Below, piece by piece: positions 25,641 through 33,433 of a DNA stretch of 40,042 nt (its first letter is position 1; each line of letters begins with the position of its first letter). The position numbers were made by a program, and so were the translations under genes. The notes beneath the pieces are model-generated. The model made no database searches. It was not told the DNA's origin and worked only from the letters and a program-made list of their open reading frames with translations. Source of the stretch: Saccharothrix coeruleofusca. Lineage in GTDB: Bacteria > Actinomycetota > Actinomycetes > Mycobacteriales > Pseudonocardiaceae. Location: positions 273,672 to 313,713 of the forward strand of contig NZ_BMRG01000001.1 of assembly GCF_014648515.1 (NCBI RefSeq), read 5' to 3'.

Positions 25641-26741
25641 TCAGTCGGTCAGCCGCAGACCCGTCTCCGGGTGGAACAGGTGCACCTCGTCGGCCTGGCG
25701 CACCGCCAGCTTCACCGTCTGCCCCAGGGTGGGCGGAGTGCGGCCGTCGACGCGGACCACGAACCGCTCGGGCACGTCGCCGATCCGGACCGAGCCGTGC
25801 ACCAGCGCGTCCGCGCCCAGCTCCTCCACCAGCTCCACGGTCATGTCCATGCCCTGCTCGGAGCTGCTGACCAGGCCCAGCGACTCCGGCCGCACGCCGA
25901 AGGTCACCTCGGACAGGCCCTCGGCCGCCGCCTTGTCCAGCGCGGACCGCGACAGCGGCACCACGACGCCGTCCAGCTTCGCGCCCTCGGCGGTCAGCGG
26001 CACGGTCTTGAGGTTCATCGCGGGCGAGCCCATGAACCCGGCCACGAACGCGTTCGCGGGCTTGTCGTACAGGGCGCGCGGGGTGTCGCACTGCTGCAGC
26101 AGGCCGTCCTTGAGCACCGCCACGCGGTGACCCATCGTCATCGCCTCGACCTGGTCGTGGGTGACGTAGATGGTGGTGGTGCCCAGCCGGGCCTGCAGCG
26201 CGGCGATGTTGGCGCGGGTCTCCACGCGCAGCTTCGCGTCCAGGTTGGACAGCGGCTCGTCCATGAGGAACACGCTGGGCTCGCGCACGATCGCGCGGCC
26301 CATCGCGACGCGCTGGCGCTGACCGCCCGACAGCGCCTTCGGCTTGCGGTCGAGGTACTTGGTGAGGTCGAGCATCTTGGCCGCCTCGGCGACCTTCTGC
26401 TTGATCTCCTCCTTGTTCACCCCGCGCAGCTTCAGCGCGAAGCCCATGTTCTCCGCGACCGTCATGTGCGGGTACAGCGCGTAGGACTGGAACACCATCG
26501 CGATGTCCCGGCCCTTCGGCGGCACGTTCGTGACGTCCTTGCCACCGATCTGGATCGCGCCCTCGTCCACGTCCTCCAGGCCCGCGAGCATCCGCAGCGC
26601 CGTCGACTTGCCCGAGCCCGACGGCCCGACCAGGACGAGGAACTCGCCGTCGGCGACATCGAGCGACAACTGGTCGACCGCGCGGACCGGCGGGTTGCCG
26701 GAGAAGATCCGCGAAGCCTTGACGTAGGCGACCTCAGCCAT
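25641..26741 (-). CDS. msiK: Sugar ABC transporter ATPase (MsiK/MalK/UgpC type)
   Basis: 366 residues. ATPase domain: Walker A GPSGSGKS at 39-46, VFQSYALYPHMTV, signature LSGGQRQRVAMGRA, Walker B VFLMDEPLSNLD and VTHDQVEAMT. The C-terminal regulatory TOBE/OB domains (about 240-366) place it in the MalK/MsiK group, which in Streptomyces powers several sugar importers. ATG 26741 is preferred to an in-frame ATG at 26786 because GAAAGGTG lies just upstream. It is on the same strand as malEFG but separated from malG by 450 bp with a pseudogene and its own operator-like palindrome, so it is probably expressed separately and shared by several systems. Confidence 0.93.
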   Translation of the reverse strand: MAEVAYVKASRIFSGNPPVRAVDQLSLDVADGEFLVLVGPSGSGKSTALRMLAGLEDVDEGAIQIGGKDVTNVPPKGRDIAMVFQSYALYPHMTVAENMGFALKLRGVNKEEIKQKVAEAAKMLDLTKYLDRKPKALSGGQRQRVAMGRAIVREPSVFLMDEPLSNLDAKLRVETRANIAALQARLGTTTIYVTHDQVEAMTMGHRVAVLKDGLLQQCDTPRALYDKPANAFVAGFMGSPAMNLKTVPLTAEGAKLDGVVVPLSRSALDKAAAEGLSEVTFGVRPESLGLVSSSEQGMDMTVELVEELGADALVHGSVRIGDVPERFVVRVDGRTPPTLGQTVKLAVRQADEVHLFHPETGLRLTD

Positions 26742-26786
26742 TGCGACGCACCTTTCACCTTCAAGCTTTGCCGCCACGCTAGGCAT

Positions 26787-26800
26787 CGCAAGCGCTTACG
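26787..26800. promoter_or_regulatory. LacI-type operator upstream of msiK
   Basis: CGCAAGCGCTTACG is a 14-bp palindrome broken at one symmetric pair only, with the central AAGCGCTT typical of LacI-family operators. It lies 46 bp before the msiK ATG. It differs from the GCAA-N4-TTGC sites of the malE-malR region, so another regulator probably acts here. Confidence 0.5.
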
Positions 26801-26844
26801 GGAACACCGCAATTGGTCCACTTCCGCACCGGCAAGTACCACCC

Positions 26845-27147
26845 GTGCACCGTGCGAGCGCACTCAACTACTACCCGTGTCGGCGGACGCGGGGCGGGTG
26901 CCTCAACCTGGCTCCCGGCCGCACCGCCACCACTCGGCGGACCTGGTCCCACCTGCCGGGGCTGGACTTCGTCACGGCCGACGCCGCGGAGTACCTGGCA
27001 ACCACCACGACGTCGTTCGACATCATCCACTCGATCTTCGGCGCGGTCCGGTTCACCGATCCCGCCGAGGTCGTCGCGCCGCCCGCGCCGGACCAGCGGG
27101 GCACCCTGCTGGTCCGGGCGAGCGCCGGGCGGGCGCGGCACGGGTAG
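26845..27147 (+). pseudogene. Remnant of a SAM-dependent methyltransferase
   Basis: One frame reads LPGLDFVTADAAEYLA, then SFDIIHSIFGAVRFTDPAE and GTLLVRASA, which resemble the middle and end of class I SAM-dependent methyltransferases of actinomycetes. The upstream glycine-rich SAM loop is reduced to an unrecognisable LNLAPGRTATT, and the segment after the acidic motif is shortened. No ribosome binding site or plausible start is present. The gene is therefore broken. It lies opposite to and between msiK and malG. The remaining part of 26742-27191 holds only the msiK operator and leader. Confidence 0.55.
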
Positions 27148-27191
27148 TGGAAAAGGGCCGTTGCGCGGGGGTCGGGTAGTACTTGCAGGCG

Positions 27192-28088
27192 TCAGCCCTT
27201 GACGGCGCCGCTGGACAGGCCGGTCACCAGGAAGCGCTGGACCAGGTAGAACACCGCGATGGCCGGGATGGCGACCAGGATCGACGCGGCGGCCAGGTGG
27301 CCCCACTCGGTCCGGTTCTGCTGCACGAACACCTGCAGCCCCACCGCGAGCGTCTTGGACTCGTCGGCGGCGGACAGGAAGGCGGACGCGAACGCCACCT
27401 CGCCCCACGCGGTGAGGAAGGCGTAGAACGCGGTCACCGCCAGGCCGGGCCGGGCCAGCGGCAGCACCAGCCGCCAGAACACGCCGAACGGCGACAGCCC
27501 GTCCACCCGGCCCGCCTCGTCGATGTCGGCGGGGATGGTGTCGAAGTAGCCCTTGAGCATGTAGGTGCAGAACGGCACGGCGGTGGTGCAGTAGACCAGC
27601 ACCAGGCCGATGCTGGTGCCCTGCAGCCCCAGGGTCAGCAGGATGTTGTAGAGCGGCACGATCAGCACCGCGAACGGGAACATCTGCACCAGCAGGAACG
27701 ACAGCATCAGCGACCGCTTGCCGGGGAAGCGGAACCGGCTGGCCGCGTAACCGGCGGTGGCGGACAGGAACACCGCGATCACCGTGGTCAGCAGCGCGAT
27801 GAGCACCGAGTTGCCGAACCAGGCGAGGAAGTCGCCCTTCTCGCCGGACAGCACGCGGGTGTAGTTGTCCAGACTGGACTCGTTGAACAGCTTGGGCGTG
27901 GTCTCCACGGCCCGCGCGTCCGGCTTGAAGGACGTGACCAGCACCCAGAACACCGGGAACACCGCGATCAGCGACGCCAGGACCAGCGTGACGTGCAGCG
28001 CGACGCTGGCACCCCTGCCGCGCTTGCCGCGCTTGACCTGTCGCCGCCCGGTCGGGACGGTCCGGAGCGAAGCGGCCTCGACCGACAT
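27192..28088 (-). CDS. malG: Maltose-type ABC transporter permease MalG
   Basis: 298 residues with six membrane segments after a basic N-terminal tail (RRQVKRGKRGRG). The cytoplasmic EAA loop reads EAGRVDGLSPFGVFWRLVLP, and the end VQRFLVTGLSSGAVKG is the typical MalG-type C terminus that contacts the ATPase. The ATG at 28088 overlaps the malF stop (TGATG), so translation is coupled. Together with malF it forms the channel for an oligosaccharide such as maltose. The exact sugar is not shown by the sequence. Confidence 0.93.
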   Translation of the reverse strand: MSVEAASLRTVPTGRRQVKRGKRGRGASVALHVTLVLASLIAVFPVFWVLVTSFKPDARAVETTPKLFNESSLDNYTRVLSGEKGDFLAWFGNSVLIALLTTVIAVFLSATAGYAASRFRFPGKRSLMLSFLLVQMFPFAVLIVPLYNILLTLGLQGTSIGLVLVYCTTAVPFCTYMLKGYFDTIPADIDEAGRVDGLSPFGVFWRLVLPLARPGLAVTAFYAFLTAWGEVAFASAFLSAADESKTLAVGLQVFVQQNRTEWGHLAAASILVAIPAIAVFYLVQRFLVTGLSSGAVKG

Positions 28089-29005
28089 CACCACACCTCG
28101 CCTTGCCTGCGCAACGCGCGCCGGTACACGCTCGCGAACACGAGCAGGACGGACAGGATCAGCACGCCGTAGGTGGACGCGACCGCGTAGTCGCGCGAGG
28201 CGCCGGAGAAGAACCGCTCGAAGGCGTAGGTCACCAGGATGCGGGTGTTGGGGTTCTGGCCCGCGACGAGGTAGATGACCGCGAACATGTTGAACGTCCA
28301 GATGATGCCCAGCAGCACCACCGTGCTGGACACCGCGCGCAGGCCGGGCAGCGTCACGTGCCGGAACCGCTGCCACGGGGTGGCCCCGTCGACCTCCGCG
28401 GCCTCGTAGAGGTCGCCGGGGATGGACTGCAGGCCGCCCAGCAGCGACACCATCATGAACGGCACGCCCAGCCACACGTTGACGATGATGACCGCGACCA
28501 GCGCCCAGTCCGACTGCCCCAGCCACACCGGGTCGGGCAGGCCGACCGCGCGCAGCGCCTGGTTGATGATCCCGTACTGCGCGTTGAACATGTACTTCCA
28601 GGCGAACGCGCTGATGAACGCGGGCACCGCCCACGGCAGGATCAGCAGCACCCGGTAGGCCGAGCGCCCGCGCAGCGGCCGGTTGAGCAGCATGGCCAGG
28701 CCGAGCCCGATCCCGTAGTGCAGCAGCACGCAGGCGGAGGTCCAGATCAGGGTGCGCGCCAGCGTGGACCAGAACGACCCGTAGCTGGGGTCGCCGGAGA
28801 GCACGTTGAGGTAGTTGCGCAGGCCCACCGAGATGTAGGTGGCGGGCCGGTCCAGGATCGGGTTGGCGATGTTCGCCTCGTTGATGTTGGTGAAGGTGAA
28901 GAACACGCCCTGGGCGAGCGGGTAGAGCACCAGCACCGCGATGACCACCACCACCGGCAGGACCATCGCGTACGCGTACCAGTGCCGGTCCAGGAACCTG
29001 CGCAC
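28088..29005 (-). CDS. malF: Maltose-type ABC transporter permease MalF
   Basis: 305 residues from GTG 29005, chosen because GGGAGG lies 6-11 nt upstream and the protein then opens VRRFLDRHWYAYAMVLP, the usual start of this family. There are six membrane segments, and the EAA loop is EAAEVDGATPWQRFRHVTLP. Its stop overlaps the malG start. It lacks the large second periplasmic domain of the E. coli protein, as is normal in Gram-positive bacteria. A strong stem-loop lies between it and malE. Confidence 0.92.
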   Translation of the reverse strand: MRRFLDRHWYAYAMVLPVVVVIAVLVLYPLAQGVFFTFTNINEANIANPILDRPATYISVGLRNYLNVLSGDPSYGSFWSTLARTLIWTSACVLLHYGIGLGLAMLLNRPLRGRSAYRVLLILPWAVPAFISAFAWKYMFNAQYGIINQALRAVGLPDPVWLGQSDWALVAVIIVNVWLGVPFMMVSLLGGLQSIPGDLYEAAEVDGATPWQRFRHVTLPGLRAVSSTVVLLGIIWTFNMFAVIYLVAGQNPNTRILVTYAFERFFSGASRDYAVASTYGVLILSVLLVFASVYRRALRRQGEVW

Positions 29006-29025
29006 CGAAAGCCTCCCTTGCGCGA

Positions 29026-29057
29026 GCCGGGGGCCGCCCTGGCGGGCGGCCCCCGGC
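29026..29057 (-). terminator. 14-bp stem-loop between malE and malF
   Basis: GCCGGGGGCCGCCC at 29026-29039 pairs perfectly with 29044-29057 around a 4-nt loop, in the 59-bp gap between the malE stop and the malF start. In binding-protein operons such structures protect the malE message or partly end transcription, so that the binding protein is made in excess. Confidence 0.75.
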
Positions 29058-29064
29058 GAACCCG

Positions 29065-30321
29065 TCAGCTGGTGGTGTACTCGGGCAGGATCTGGTCCTT
29101 GTAGGACTTGGCGACCTCGTCGAGCGCGGTCTTGGCGTCCTTCTTGCCCGCCAGCACGTCGGCGTAGGCGATCTTCAGCGGGGCGAACAGCTGGTCGCCC
29201 TCGGGAATCCACGCGCGGGCGTGCGCCGAGGTGGCCACCGGCTCGAAGGCCGAGACGACGGGGTTGGCCTTGACGTCGGCGTTGTCGTAGGCGGACTTGC
29301 GGGTGGGCAGCAGGCCCAGCTCCTTGGCGATCCGCGCCTGGGACTCGGTGCTGCTCATGCAGGCGACCAGCTTGATCGCGTTGTCCTTGGCCTTGGTGCC
29401 CTGGCGGATGACGTAGTCGTGGCCGCCGACCGGGGCCGAGCCGCCGCCCTCGGTCTCACCGGGGACCGGGGCGATGCCCAGGTTCGCCGCGTCGGTGAAC
29501 GCGGTGCCCTTGAGGTAGTCGGCCACCGACCACGGGCCGTTGACGACCATGGCGATCTCGCCGGAGGAGAACCCGGCCTGCATGTTGCTGTAGGAGTTGC
29601 CGGGGTCCAGCGCGGTGGAGGCGGCCTTGGCGTCGACCAGGCCCTTGGCGGTCTCCAGCGCCTTCACGTTCTCCGCGGAGTTGACCACGATCTTCTTGGC
29701 GTCGGCGTCGACCAGGTCGCCGCCCGCGCCGTAGATGAACGGCAGCGCGTAGTAGGCGTCGTTGTTGACGAAGAACGCCTTCTCGCCGCCGAGCTTGGCG
29801 GCGACGGTCTTGAGCTCCTCCCACGTCTTGGGGGGCTCGACGCCCGCGTCGGCGAGCAGCTTCTTGTTGTAGAACAGCGCCAGCGAGTCGGTGACCTGGG
29901 GGACGCCGTAGGTCTTGCCCTCGAACCGGGTGGAGCCCAGCGGGGTCTCCAGGAAGTCCGAGGTGTCCTTGGCCAGCTCGGTGTCGCTGAGGTCGACCAC
30001 GAGGCCGTTCTTGGCCAGCTGCGGCACCCAGGCGACCTCGGCGCGGAACACGTCCGGGCCCTGGCCGCCCTGGGCGGCGGTCTTGTAGTTGTTCAGCGCC
30101 TGGTCGAAGGCGACGGTCTCGGTCTTGACCGAGTAGCCGCCCTGGGTGGCGCAGTCCTGCGCGATCTTGCTGAACACCGGGCTCTCGTTGGGGCCGCTGG
30201 TGTCCCAGAAGGTGACCTCACCGGCGTTGCCGCTGGAGGAGCCGCCGCCACCGCACGCGGTGAGGACGAGGGCGCCCGCGATGCCGGCGGCCGTGGCGGT
30301 CACGAGGGTGGTACGTCGCAT
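29065..30321 (-). CDS. malE: Maltose-type sugar-binding lipoprotein MalE
   Basis: 418 residues. A signal sequence with lipobox LTAC (C23) is followed by a Gly/Ser linker and the cluster D binding-protein fold: VTFWDTSG, GQGPDVFRAEVAWVPQLAKNG, TYGVPQVTDSLALFYNKKLL, then KTWEEL and GEIAMVVNGPWS. The ATG at 30321 is preferred to an upstream start at 30354 since the signal peptide then begins with MRRT, though the GGAGGG is 12 nt away. It is the first gene of malEFG, divergent from a LacI regulator, the same layout as malR-malEFG in Streptomyces. The sugar is inferred from this layout. Confidence 0.9.
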   Translation of the reverse strand: MRRTTLVTATAAGIAGALVLTACGGGGSSSGNAGEVTFWDTSGPNESPVFSKIAQDCATQGGYSVKTETVAFDQALNNYKTAAQGGQGPDVFRAEVAWVPQLAKNGLVVDLSDTELAKDTSDFLETPLGSTRFEGKTYGVPQVTDSLALFYNKKLLADAGVEPPKTWEELKTVAAKLGGEKAFFVNNDAYYALPFIYGAGGDLVDADAKKIVVNSAENVKALETAKGLVDAKAASTALDPGNSYSNMQAGFSSGEIAMVVNGPWSVADYLKGTAFTDAANLGIAPVPGETEGGGSAPVGGHDYVIRQGTKAKDNAIKLVACMSSTESQARIAKELGLLPTRKSAYDNADVKANPVVSAFEPVATSAHARAWIPEGDQLFAPLKIAYADVLAGKKDAKTALDEVAKSYKDQILPEYTTS

Positions 30322-30366
30322 CGTTGCTGTCGTCCCTCCTGCTGGCCTCATCACGATGAGGGTGTT

Positions 30367-30378
30367 GCAAGATTTTGC
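30367..30378. promoter_or_regulatory. MalR-type operator, malE side
   Basis: GCAAGATTTTGC has perfect GCAA/TTGC arms four bases apart and lies 46 bp before the malE start. A matching site lies on the malR side. It is the likely point at which the LacI regulator represses the transporter genes. Confidence 0.6.
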
Positions 30379-30486
30379 GTAAATGTTGCCGCGGATTTCA
30401 TACCGCCGACCTGGGCCGGGTCAAGGGCCGGGACGTAACCAAGCCGTAACGGCGATCCCCCTTCAGGCGTAGCAGTGACGGGAATT

Positions 30487-30498
30487 GCAAAAATTTGC
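30487..30498. promoter_or_regulatory. MalR-type operator, malR side
   Basis: GCAAAAATTTGC has GCAAA/TTTGC arms and lies 49 bp before the malR GTG. It shares GCAA-N4-TTGC with the site at 30367-30378, 120 bp away centre to centre, which would allow autoregulation or looping. Confidence 0.6.
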
Positions 30499-30546
30499 CA
30501 CGGGCGGCAGGCTGCACGTCACCCACGGTCGAGGCGAGGAGGCGCG

Positions 30547-31590
30547 GTGTCCGGACTGTCCGAGATAGCCAGGGCAGCCGGGGTCAGCATCTCAACGGTC
30601 AGCCGCGTGCTGAACCGCCGAGCGGGGGTCAACGAGGAGACCCGGCAGCGGGTGCTGGCGGTGCTGGCGGAGATGCCCTACACACCTCGCGGGCTCGGCG
30701 CCCTGCAGCGGACCGGGGTGATCGGCCTGCTGGTCCCGGAGCTGTCCAACCCGGTCTTCCCGGCCTTCGCCGAGGCGCTGGAGGTGCGCGCGGCGCGGCT
30801 GGGCTACTCCTCGCTGCTGTGCAACACCAGGGCCACCGGCAGCGCGGCCATGGGCGAGGAGGAGTACGTCCGGATGCTGCTGGCCAGGGGCGTGGAGGGG
30901 ATGGTCTTCGTGTCCCCGGAGATCACCAACGTGGAGGTGCCGCTGGGCCAGGCGCCCCGGCCCAGCTACTACGCCAAGCTGCTGGCCGACGGCGTGCAGA
31001 TGGTGTTCCTCAACGGGGCCACGCCGTCGCTGGACGTGCCGGACGTGACCGTGGACGAGCAGCACGCGGGCTACGCGGCCACCCGGCACCTGGTGGAGCT
31101 GGGGCACCGGCGGGTGGGGTTCGTGTCCGGGCCCGCGCGGTCGCTGCCGTCGCGGCTGAAGCGGGCGGGCTGGGCGGCGGCGCTGGAGGAGGACGGCCTG
31201 CCCGCGGAGCCGGAGTTCGTGGCGCACGCCCCGTTCGGCCCGGAGGGCGGCGCGGCGGCGGTGTCGGCGCTGCTGGACGCGGTCGCGCCGACGGCGGTCA
31301 TCTGCTCCTCCGACCACATGGCGATGGGGGTGCTGCGGGAGGCGCACCGGCGCGGGCTGCGGGTGCCCGGCGACCTGTCGGTGGTCGGTTTCGACGACAT
31401 CCCGCTGGCGGGCTACTGCTCCCCCGCGCTGACCACGGTGGCCCAGCCGATCGAGGAGATGGCCGCCGCGGCGGTCGACGAGCTGGCGCACCGGTTGGAC
31501 CCGGACCGGCGTCGCAAGCCCTCCGGGAACTACACGCGGGTGTTCCGCCCCAAGCTGGTGATCCGAGAATCAACAGCACCGCCCGGATGA
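30547..31590 (+). CDS. malR: LacI-family regulator of the maltose-type operon
   Basis: 347 residues. The GTG at 30547 has GAGGAGG just upstream and gives the standard LacI start, with the helix-turn-helix LSEIARAAGVSISTVSRVLN at residues 3-22 and the hinge region TPRGLGALQ. The remaining part is a periplasmic-binding-protein-like ligand domain (GLLVPELSNPVF, RRVGFVSG, SVVGFDDIPLAGYCSPALTTV). It is divergent from malE with paired palindromes in between, so it probably represses malEFG until the sugar or a derivative binds. The name follows the Streptomyces system. Confidence 0.88.
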   Translation: MSGLSEIARAAGVSISTVSRVLNRRAGVNEETRQRVLAVLAEMPYTPRGLGALQRTGVIGLLVPELSNPVFPAFAEALEVRAARLGYSSLLCNTRATGSAAMGEEEYVRMLLARGVEGMVFVSPEITNVEVPLGQAPRPSYYAKLLADGVQMVFLNGATPSLDVPDVTVDEQHAGYAATRHLVELGHRRVGFVSGPARSLPSRLKRAGWAAALEEDGLPAEPEFVAHAPFGPEGGAAAVSALLDAVAPTAVICSSDHMAMGVLREAHRRGLRVPGDLSVVGFDDIPLAGYCSPALTTVAQPIEEMAAAAVDELAHRLDPDRRRKPSGNYTRVFRPKLVIRESTAPPG

Positions 31591-31609
31591 AAACATTGGT
31601 CTGAACCAA

Positions 31610-31632
31610 AATACCGGAACGTAACCGGTATT
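31610..31632. promoter_or_regulatory. Inverted repeat downstream of malR
   Basis: AATACCGG at 31610-31617 and CCGGTATT at 31625-31632 are exact complements separated by 7 nt. A smaller TTGGT/ACCAA hairpin lies just before (31596-31609). They may end the malR transcript or be binding sites for the next regulator. Confidence 0.45.
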
Positions 31633-31694
31633 CACCTGGGCAGACGACGGTTCGCAGGGACGCAGGTCACCACCACTTCTGTAATGTGTTCTGA

Positions 31695-31705
31695 ACCGTT
31701 ACGGT
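31695..31705. promoter_or_regulatory. Operator overlapping the promoter of the second LacI gene
   Basis: ACCGTTACGGT is a perfect odd-centred palindrome. TACGGT (31700-31705), part of it, lies 6 nt before the ATG and fits the -10 of a leaderless promoter. A repressor bound here would block the promoter directly, so autorepression is likely. Confidence 0.5.
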
Positions 31706-31711
31706 CACTTC

Positions 31712-32815
31712 ATGGCGCGGTCGATGCATGTGCGACGCCCGGCGACGCTCGCTTCCCTTGCGGCTGAGCTGGGTGTCTCCCGGACAACGGTGTCCAACGC
31801 GTACAACCGTCCCGACCAGCTCTCCCCAGAGCTGCGGCGCCGGGTGTTGGAGACAGCGAGACGACTCGGTTATCCCGGCCCCGACCCGGTGGCCCGCTCA
31901 CTGCGCACGCGCAAGGCGGGCGCGGTGGGGCTGCTGCTCACCGAGAACCTGTCCTACGCCTTCCGCGACCCGGCGGCGGTCGGGTTCCTGGAGGGCCTCG
32001 CGCTGGCCTGCGAGGACGCGGGCCAGGGCCTGCTGCTGGTGCCCGCGAACCCCGAGCGCGAGGACGTCGCGGCCGTGCACCGCGCGGGCGTGGACGGCTT
32101 CGTCGTGTACTCGGTGCCCGACGACGACCCGCACCTGGCGGCCGTGCTGGAGCGCCCGGTGCCCACGGTGCTGTGCGACCAGCCGGACCTGGAGGACGTC
32201 GACCGCGTCGGCATCGACGACCGGGCCGCGATGACCGAGCTGGCCAGGCACCTGATCGAACTGGGCCACCGCCGCGTCGGCGTGGTGTGCATGCGGCTGG
32301 CCAGGGACCGCAACGACGGCTACGTCAGCCACGAGCGCCAGCAGTCGGCCCGCTTCCACGTCCAGCGCTCCCGCCTGGCGGGCCTGGCGCAGGCGTTCAC
32401 CGAGGCGGGCGTGGACTGGCAGGACGTGCCGGTGGTCGAGCGCTTCGACCACACCATCGCCTCCGGCGCGTCGGCCGCCGCGCAGGTGCTGGAGCGCGAC
32501 CCGCGGATCACCGCGCTCATCTGCACCTCGGACATCCTGGCGCTGGGCGCGCTGGCCGAGGCCGACCGGCGGGGGCTGCGCGTGCCGCAGGACCTCACCG
32601 TCACCGGGTTCGACGGCATCCGGGAAGCCGAGCAGTCGGGGCTGACCACGGTCCGGCAGCCGGTGCTGGAGAAGGGCCGGGCGGCGGGCAAGCTGCTGCT
32701 GGACTCGGCCGAGCGGACCCGCCCGCGCAGCGTCACGCTGGCCACCGAGCTGATCCGGGGCACCACGGCCGCGCCGCCGCGCTCGGCGGCCGACGAGCGC
32801 TGGTTCGGCCCCTGA
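31712..32815 (+). CDS. LacI-family transcriptional regulator
   Basis: 367 residues. Helix-turn-helix LASLAAELGVSRTTVSNAYNRP at about 13-34, then LSPELRRRVLETARRLGYPGPDPVARSLRTRKAG, and a ligand-binding domain ending TGFDGIREAEQSGLTTVRQP. The DNA-reading helix differs from that of the neighbouring MalR (VSRTTVSNAYN against VSISTVSRVLN), so a different operator is expected. A good candidate is the palindrome in its own promoter. No transporter gene with the same palindrome was found next to it, so its target sugar is unknown. Confidence 0.9.
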   Translation: MARSMHVRRPATLASLAAELGVSRTTVSNAYNRPDQLSPELRRRVLETARRLGYPGPDPVARSLRTRKAGAVGLLLTENLSYAFRDPAAVGFLEGLALACEDAGQGLLLVPANPEREDVAAVHRAGVDGFVVYSVPDDDPHLAAVLERPVPTVLCDQPDLEDVDRVGIDDRAAMTELARHLIELGHRRVGVVCMRLARDRNDGYVSHERQQSARFHVQRSRLAGLAQAFTEAGVDWQDVPVVERFDHTIASGASAAAQVLERDPRITALICTSDILALGALAEADRRGLRVPQDLTVTGFDGIREAEQSGLTTVRQPVLEKGRAAGKLLLDSAERTRPRSVTLATELIRGTTAAPPRSAADERWFGP

Positions 32816-32903
32816 ACGGATGACGCGACGTGATCTGCCCCCGGTTCCCCTTGCCACGTGGTGGGAATCTCGTTCCAATTCTGGGGAACCGAGGGAGGCA
32901 GGC

Positions 32904-33395
32904 ATGACCGCTATCGACGAACTGCTCCGCCGCAACGCCGAACTGGGCAACATCGTCCCCGGCGACCGCTCCTCTCCCAAGCCGTCCATGCAGGTCGCCA
33001 TCCTGACCTGCATGGACTCCCGGATCAGGGTCTTCGAGATCTTCGGGCTCAAGCAGGGTGAGGCGCACGTGCTGCGCAACGCGGGCGGCGTGGTCACCGA
33101 CGACATGCTGCGCTCGCTGGCGCTGAGCCAGCGCAAGCTGGGCACGCGCGAGGTGCTGCTGGTGCACCACACCAACTGCGGCCTGGAGCTGGTGACCGAG
33201 GACGACTTCAAGGACGAGCTGGAGCAGGCCTCCGGGATGCGGCCGACCTGGTCGGTGGAGGCGTTCCGGGAGGTCAAGGACAGCGTGCGCGGCTCGATGA
33301 ACCGGGTGCGGCACAGCCCCTTCCTGCTGCACCGGGACACCGTGCGCGGCTTCGTCTACGACGTCCACACCGGCGAGCTGACCGAGGTGGTGTAG
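32904..33395 (+). CDS. canA: Beta-class carbonic anhydrase
   Basis: 163 residues from ATG 32904, which has GGGAGG upstream; an earlier in-frame ATG at 32820 is rejected. The zinc ligands are C36 (CMDSR), H89 and C92 (HHTNC), with the D38-R40 dyad. HVLRNAGGVVTDD and the ending RGFVYDVHTGELTEV closely follow the pattern of the small M. tuberculosis enzyme Rv1284 (CanA). It converts CO2 and bicarbonate in the cytoplasm. mutY follows on the same strand. In mycobacteria a carbonic anhydrase gene is also next to mutY. Confidence 0.93.
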   Translation: MTAIDELLRRNAELGNIVPGDRSSPKPSMQVAILTCMDSRIRVFEIFGLKQGEAHVLRNAGGVVTDDMLRSLALSQRKLGTREVLLVHHTNCGLELVTEDDFKDELEQASGMRPTWSVEAFREVKDSVRGSMNRVRHSPFLLHRDTVRGFVYDVHTGELTEVV

Positions 33396-33433
33396 CGGCG
33401 GGCGCCCTCCGGTCTGGGAGACTGGGGGGCGCT

